DNA from: Pseudohongiella sp.
GTDB taxonomy: Bacteria > Pseudomonadota > Gammaproteobacteria > Pseudomonadales > Pseudohongiellaceae
Reading direction: 5' to 3'
DNA: 64,000 bases
Assembly: GCA_030651695.1 (NCBI GenBank)
Contig: JAUSCD010000034.1
Span: forward strand, 1 to 64,000
The translations under genes were made by a program, and so were the position numbers. Of this stretch, positions 60,502-64,000 are shown piece after piece. The stretch's first letter is position 1, and each line of letters starts with the position of its first letter. Under the pieces are notes generated by a model. The model worked only from the letters and a program-made list of their open reading frames with translations. It ran no database searches and was not told the origin of the DNA.

Positions 60502-61908
60502 TTACTGCCATCCGATCCCATCCCAGCAACGCCCGGGCCTTGCGACCCCTCCAGCGTCGATTTGGGCTGCTACCGGACTTGAATTTTTGCAATCCGAGCC
60601 CTTTAGCCCCTGCCGTGTTGACGTTGCGTCTATCAACTCCTTGGTGCCATCAGCTAACCTGCTTAACTGGAAACTGTCGTAGATGTCTCCGGCGGCCGTT
60701 CTCGACTCAAAACTTAGTTGCGAGCCTGAAAACCTGATGGATTGGTACAATTGCACGTCTTCTCCGGTGACCGACAGGGCTTCTGTTGCGGCCCGGGACA
60801 CCAGATTCATTTTTGGCCCAGCTACAGAAACGATATATACCGGACCTAAGGACTGATTTCCGGTGTTGGTCAGCGTACCGCGCCCGTAAACGTGATCGTG
60901 CCCTTGCAACACCAGATCAACGCCATACTGATCAAACAAAGGTTGCCAGTGCCTGGTCAGTATCGGGTTCGGAATACCATGAGACACAGAAACCATAGGG
61001 TGGTGATAAATCACTACAGTCCATAGTGAGTCATTGTCCGACAGCACCTTCGCCAGCCACCCAGCCTGAGCGATTGCGGCATTCTCATCATGAATTGCGC
61101 GCGTTGAATCAAGCACAACAAATCTCACTTTCTGATAGTCAGAATAAAACACCGTCTGCCCGAAACCGACCGGACCGTTGTCTGCTGACACAAATTGAGC
61201 ATCCCACTGTGGCACTCTCTGCGGCGGCAAAGTGGTTTCGTTGTATTCGTGATTGCCGGCTACCGGCAATTGAAGCAAGGACGGCGCGACCCAGTCCAAT
61301 GCATCGAACCACTCTCCCCAGTTGTAGTCCTGATTTCCCATGCGATCGATCATGTCACCTGCATGAATCATCAGTGCGGGGTTGCGGGTACTTAATACTG
61401 CTTGCCGGACAACCCGGGAGAACAGAGATTTGACTGAATTCTGCGCATCGCCAAAGTAAAGCACTTCAAACGGGAAGGGGGTTTCAATATCCGGCGTCCT
61501 GAACTGAAACCACTCGCTCCAGACTCCTGCCCCTTTGACGCGGTAGGCGTAAAGGGTGTTGCTCGCCAACTGCGAAAACTCAACTGCATGATGGTGCGCC
61601 AGGCCATTGCCCGCTGACAACGCCTGGGTATTCCCCCGAACGGTTTTGGCATCAACAGACAATGCCGGACTATTGCCTGACAGGACAATTTCCGCCTCCG
61701 CTATCGCAACGGATTCATCTGTACGCCAACTCACCTGGTAGCTGAGTTCCCCTTGTGTACCGGGCAGCAGAATAATCCGGTCGGGGTATGGCAAAGCCTG
61801 GTAGCGCGGATGCTCATCAAGAACCAACGTATTCTGTGCAAAAGTCTGCAATGGAAAAATTACTGTTACAACGCAGGAAAAAATTGCAACAAGAGCTTTG
61901 GTACGCAT
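60502..61908 (-). CDS. Purple acid phosphatase-like metallophosphoesterase, exported
   Basis: A 468-residue protein with a signal peptide (ALVAIFSCVVTVIFPLQTFA). A fibronectin-like N-terminal domain (about 35-150) is followed by a calcineurin-type phosphoesterase: YFGDAQNS, HAGDMIDRMG, AGNHEY, YHHPMVS and QGHDHVYGRG carry all metal ligands. This is the purple acid phosphatase arrangement; it would hydrolyse phosphomonoesters outside the cytoplasm. The ATG at 61908 (with GTGGGG upstream) is chosen over one eight codons earlier that has no ribosome site. Confidence 0.85.
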   Translation of the reverse strand: MRTKALVAIFSCVVTVIFPLQTFAQNTLVLDEHPRYQALPYPDRIILLPGTQGELSYQVSWRTDESVAIAEAEIVLSGNSPALSVDAKTVRGNTQALSAGNGLAHHHAVEFSQLASNTLYAYRVKGAGVWSEWFQFRTPDIETPFPFEVLYFGDAQNSVKSLFSRVVRQAVLSTRNPALMIHAGDMIDRMGNQDYNWGEWFDALDWVAPSLLQLPVAGNHEYNETTLPPQRVPQWDAQFVSADNGPVGFGQTVFYSDYQKVRFVVLDSTRAIHDENAAIAQAGWLAKVLSDNDSLWTVVIYHHPMVSVSHGIPNPILTRHWQPLFDQYGVDLVLQGHDHVYGRGTLTNTGNQSLGPVYIVSVAGPKMNLVSRAATEALSVTGEDVQLYQSIRFSGSQLSFESRTAAGDIYDSFQLSRLADGTKELIDATSTRQGLKGSDCKNSSPVAAQIDAGGVARPGRCWDGIGWQ

Positions 61909-61953
61909 GCTGAACCCCACTGTTTTTGACATACTGATGTTTCAGAAAAAATG

Positions 61954-61984
61954 AAACGGAGGGCATGGATCATGCCCTCCGTTT
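61954..61984 (-). terminator. Terminator of the TonB-dependent receptor gene
   Basis: AAACGGAGGGCATG (61954-61967) pairs perfectly with CATGCCCTCCGTTT (61971-61984) around three bases. On the minus strand it is followed by TCATTTTTTC. It lies 60 bases after the receptor stop. Confidence 0.88.
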
Positions 61985-62044
61985 GTACAAAGCAGTTTCA
62001 TGTTTGCAACCAAACCAGCCCGTTCAGATTTGGCCTGCTTATCA

Positions 62045-64000
62045 TCAGAAACTCATTTTTACGCCCGCGTTAAACTGACGACCATAATACACAACTGATG
62101 TCGGATTCCCACGGCTACCCTGGTACTGCACAGAAGGTGTATCAGTCAGATTTTTCAGGTTCACAAACGCACTGGTGCTCTCGGTAATCGTGTACTTGAA
62201 TGCCAGATCCCAAACTGAGGATGCCGCATTGTAACGATCCAGCGCCGGACGCCCGCCAACTGATTCCAGACGCTCCGGTAAACGGTTGTACGAAACGCGG
62301 ACACTGACCGGGCCATCAGTGTAAGACACGATTCCGTTATAGATGTAGCCTGGCGAGTTCACCAAAGGCAGATCATCTGCTGCACGGCCAGGGTATGAAC
62401 CCTGAGAATCCAGCCAGGTGTAATTGGCTTCTACACCCAGATTAGACAAGAGTCCTGGCAAGAATGACAACTCTTGCGCCCACACCAGCTCCAGACCCTT
62501 AACCTTGCCGCCATCACCATTCACACGGGTCCGTTCATCAACACCATCGGACGCCAGACGACTGGAGCTGAATACAAAGTTATCGATTTCTTTGTAGAAA
62601 GCACCAGCCGACAACACACCCAAAGGTGGCAGGAAGTATTCAGCTGTGACATCAAAATTATCAGACTCAGCTGGCTTCAGACCAGGATTACCAATAACAC
62701 GCTGGTTAAGTTGAGCATTCTCCTGACGCGACGGGATCAGATCGCCGGGCGGTGGGCGTGAAATTGCCTTGGTGACCGAGCTGCGCAAAATCAGCCGGTT
62801 ATCCATCATCGCGTAACGCGCGTGAACCCCCGGTAAAACGTTGGTGTAGCTGGCTGAGTCACTGACACGATTGACCGCGGTAACGTTACCACCTGATACG
62901 GTAACTGCATTGGCCTGACTGCTGATTTCTGTCGCTTCAACACGAACCCCGGTCAGTATCTGCAGGCCGTTAAAATCTATATCTGCCATCAGATAACCGG
63001 CGTAAATATCTTCAGCGATTGTGAAGTCGGCATTCGCCAGCGTTTCAGCAGTAAACAGCCTTGCCGCTGCTGTTTGAGTAAAGGATTGCGGGCTGGTCTT
63101 TTGCAGATTCAGATATTGTCTCCAGTCCGGGAATACAGGGATCAACACTGCACGACCGTACGAAGCGCTCATGTAATCAGCATTGGAGTACAGGTCCACC
63201 AGATTCGCTGGCGATGTTCCGGTGAGACCAGTGTAGCGAATCGTATCCGGCTGAGCTTGTGAGGCGTCCTTAAAAGTGGCACGAAGCCCGGTTTTGAGTG
63301 TCCATGGAATCGATGCGTAACCAAAATCGCGTTCAGCATGAGTATCGATACTCCACTCATCTTCAACGCGCGGCACCTGGTTAGTATCAAACTGACGGAA
63401 CTGCAAACGCGAAGGATCGCTGATATCAATGCCATTGTTAACTGTGAACGTCGGAAAGTCCGGATTCGTACGGTCATAAGTCATGTTGACGCCGTTCCAG
63501 GAGTTCACCACTTGCAAGGTTACCGGGTAGTCTTTTTTCGCTTTTGAGTATGCAAGGCGACCTTCAAGATTCCAGTCTCCTGTGCGATGTGTCACATTGC
63601 CGGTATAGAGCTGAAAAACGTTTTTAGGCTCACGGTAGAACGCAATACTGTCTACGCGGCCGCCAGTGGATGTCCCGGCTGTTGCAGAGACATTCGACTG
63701 AGTTGCAGGGTTGGGACGATAGTCGGTGCCTCGACGTTCAAGATCACGGTAGTCATAGTGGTAAATGCCGCTGAAGCTAAACTGCGTGTCATCACCCGGG
63801 CGATAATCGAATGCCAGACCCGCACCAACTTTATCCTTGGTCTCTTTTCTATCGTAATACAGTGATCGATTGATAAAATATGAGTTGGCAGCACTCACTG
63901 TGTACGCTGTGTCTACCACATCATAACCACGATGATCCCGGAAATAGAAAAGTGATGCCAGCAAACCGAACTCTTCCTGCTCACCAAAGGTATCGCCAAA
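62045..64000 (-). CDS. TonB-dependent receptor, C-terminal part
   Basis: About 651 residues, open through the right edge of the window. It consists of the outer-membrane beta-barrel with many alternating strands, the TonB-receptor segment ATEISSQANAVTVSGGNVTA, GNPGLKPAESDNFDVTAEYF, and the closing NLTDTPSVQYQGSRGNPTS with final phenylalanine (AGVKMSF). The plug domain and signal peptide lie outside the window. It is of the TonB receptor type frequent in marine bacteria for polysaccharide or metal-chelate uptake; the ligand cannot be told. It is followed by a strong terminator. Confidence 0.9.
   Translation of the reverse strand, partial: FGDTFGEQEEFGLLASLFYFRDHRGYDVVDTAYTVSAANSYFINRSLYYDRKETKDKVGAGLAFDYRPGDDTQFSFSGIYHYDYRDLERRGTDYRPNPATQSNVSATAGTSTGGRVDSIAFYREPKNVFQLYTGNVTHRTGDWNLEGRLAYSKAKKDYPVTLQVVNSWNGVNMTYDRTNPDFPTFTVNNGIDISDPSRLQFRQFDTNQVPRVEDEWSIDTHAERDFGYASIPWTLKTGLRATFKDASQAQPDTIRYTGLTGTSPANLVDLYSNADYMSASYGRAVLIPVFPDWRQYLNLQKTSPQSFTQTAAARLFTAETLANADFTIAEDIYAGYLMADIDFNGLQILTGVRVEATEISSQANAVTVSGGNVTAVNRVSDSASYTNVLPGVHARYAMMDNRLILRSSVTKAISRPPPGDLIPSRQENAQLNQRVIGNPGLKPAESDNFDVTAEYFLPPLGVLSAGAFYKEIDNFVFSSSRLASDGVDERTRVNGDGGKVKGLELVWAQELSFLPGLLSNLGVEANYTWLDSQGSYPGRAADDLPLVNSPGYIYNGIVSYTDGPVSVRVSYNRLPERLESVGGRPALDRYNAASSVWDLAFKYTITESTSAFVNLKNLTDTPSVQYQGSRGNPTSVVYYGRQFNAGVKMSF

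Noticed and set aside
1-64000. tRNA, rRNA, riboswitch of a known class, replication origin or phage integration site
   Set aside because: None was recognised by eye; a covariance-model scan was not possible, so small structured RNAs could be missed.

Overview
The window reads as a chromosomal segment of a Gram-negative, probably marine, gammaproteobacterium. The grounds are lipoprotein and Tat signals, a TonB-dependent receptor, an Mrp-type cation/proton antiporter, S9 and M1 peptidases, PQQ and GMC periplasmic dehydrogenases, and EcoRII/Dcm/Vsr homologues. The lineage is inference only; there is no rRNA, tRNA or marker gene here to fix it. No CRISPR array was seen.

Positions 1-11.6 kb form a defence and toxin-antitoxin island. 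It opens with the right end of an IS3-family element that has cut off a vapC toxin and left its ribbon-helix-helix antitoxin. A first hipBA module follows. Next is an AT-rich stretch with a double-GHKL ATPase (MORC/Hsp90-like N-terminus, histidine-kinase-like C-terminus) and a receiver-domain protein, directly upstream of an EcoRII-type restriction endonuclease. Tail-to-tail with that gene lie vsr and a Dcm/M.EcoRII methyltransferase. After these come a very short double-glycine leader peptide (bacteriocin-like), a small membrane protein, an orphan HigA, and a second hipBA module behind three operator palindromes spaced exactly 50 bp apart.

Positions 11.6-18 kb hold a carboxylesterase, VOC and DUF1428 proteins, a lipoprotein esterase, a second double-glycine peptide with the same 15-residue leader layout plus small companions, and a DUF885 protein. 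Positions 18.0-25.1 kb are one tightly overlapping minus-strand Mrp operon (E-F-G-B-C and three antiporter-type subunits). Positions 25.2-34.5 kb run on the plus strand: DUF6152, a DUF6644-like membrane protein, a secreted 'DLSG-W' family protein, VOC, a quinoprotein, an S9 peptidase, and an aldehyde dehydrogenase plus saccharopine-dehydrogenase-like pair that suggests lysine catabolism through aminoadipate semialdehyde.

Positions 34.5-49 kb carry an M1 aminopeptidase, a divergent Nramp transporter, a secreted protein of unknown function, a Tat-exported amidohydrolase, a gluconate-dehydrogenase subunit-3-like protein with two tandem GMC oxidoreductases, an exported fumarylacetoacetase-fold protein and a lipoprotein amidohydrolase. 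Positions 49-64 kb hold an arsR-arsH-MFS cluster with a clear operator palindrome, serB, a second 'DLSG-W' protein, an EmrB-like MFS pump, a DUF1275 protein, a redoxin-cytochrome c-monooxygenase-like fusion, a short flagellar-rod-like ORF, a family 6 uracil/hypoxanthine-DNA glycosylase, a LysM/M15-like protein, a phosphoesterase, and the C-terminal part of a TonB-dependent receptor that runs off the right edge.

Two families of dispersed palindromes punctuate the second half. One is a GGGGACGGAGGA hairpin (five sites). The other is a larger cruciform with a conserved 39-nt core between long perfect arms of unrelated sequence (two sites).
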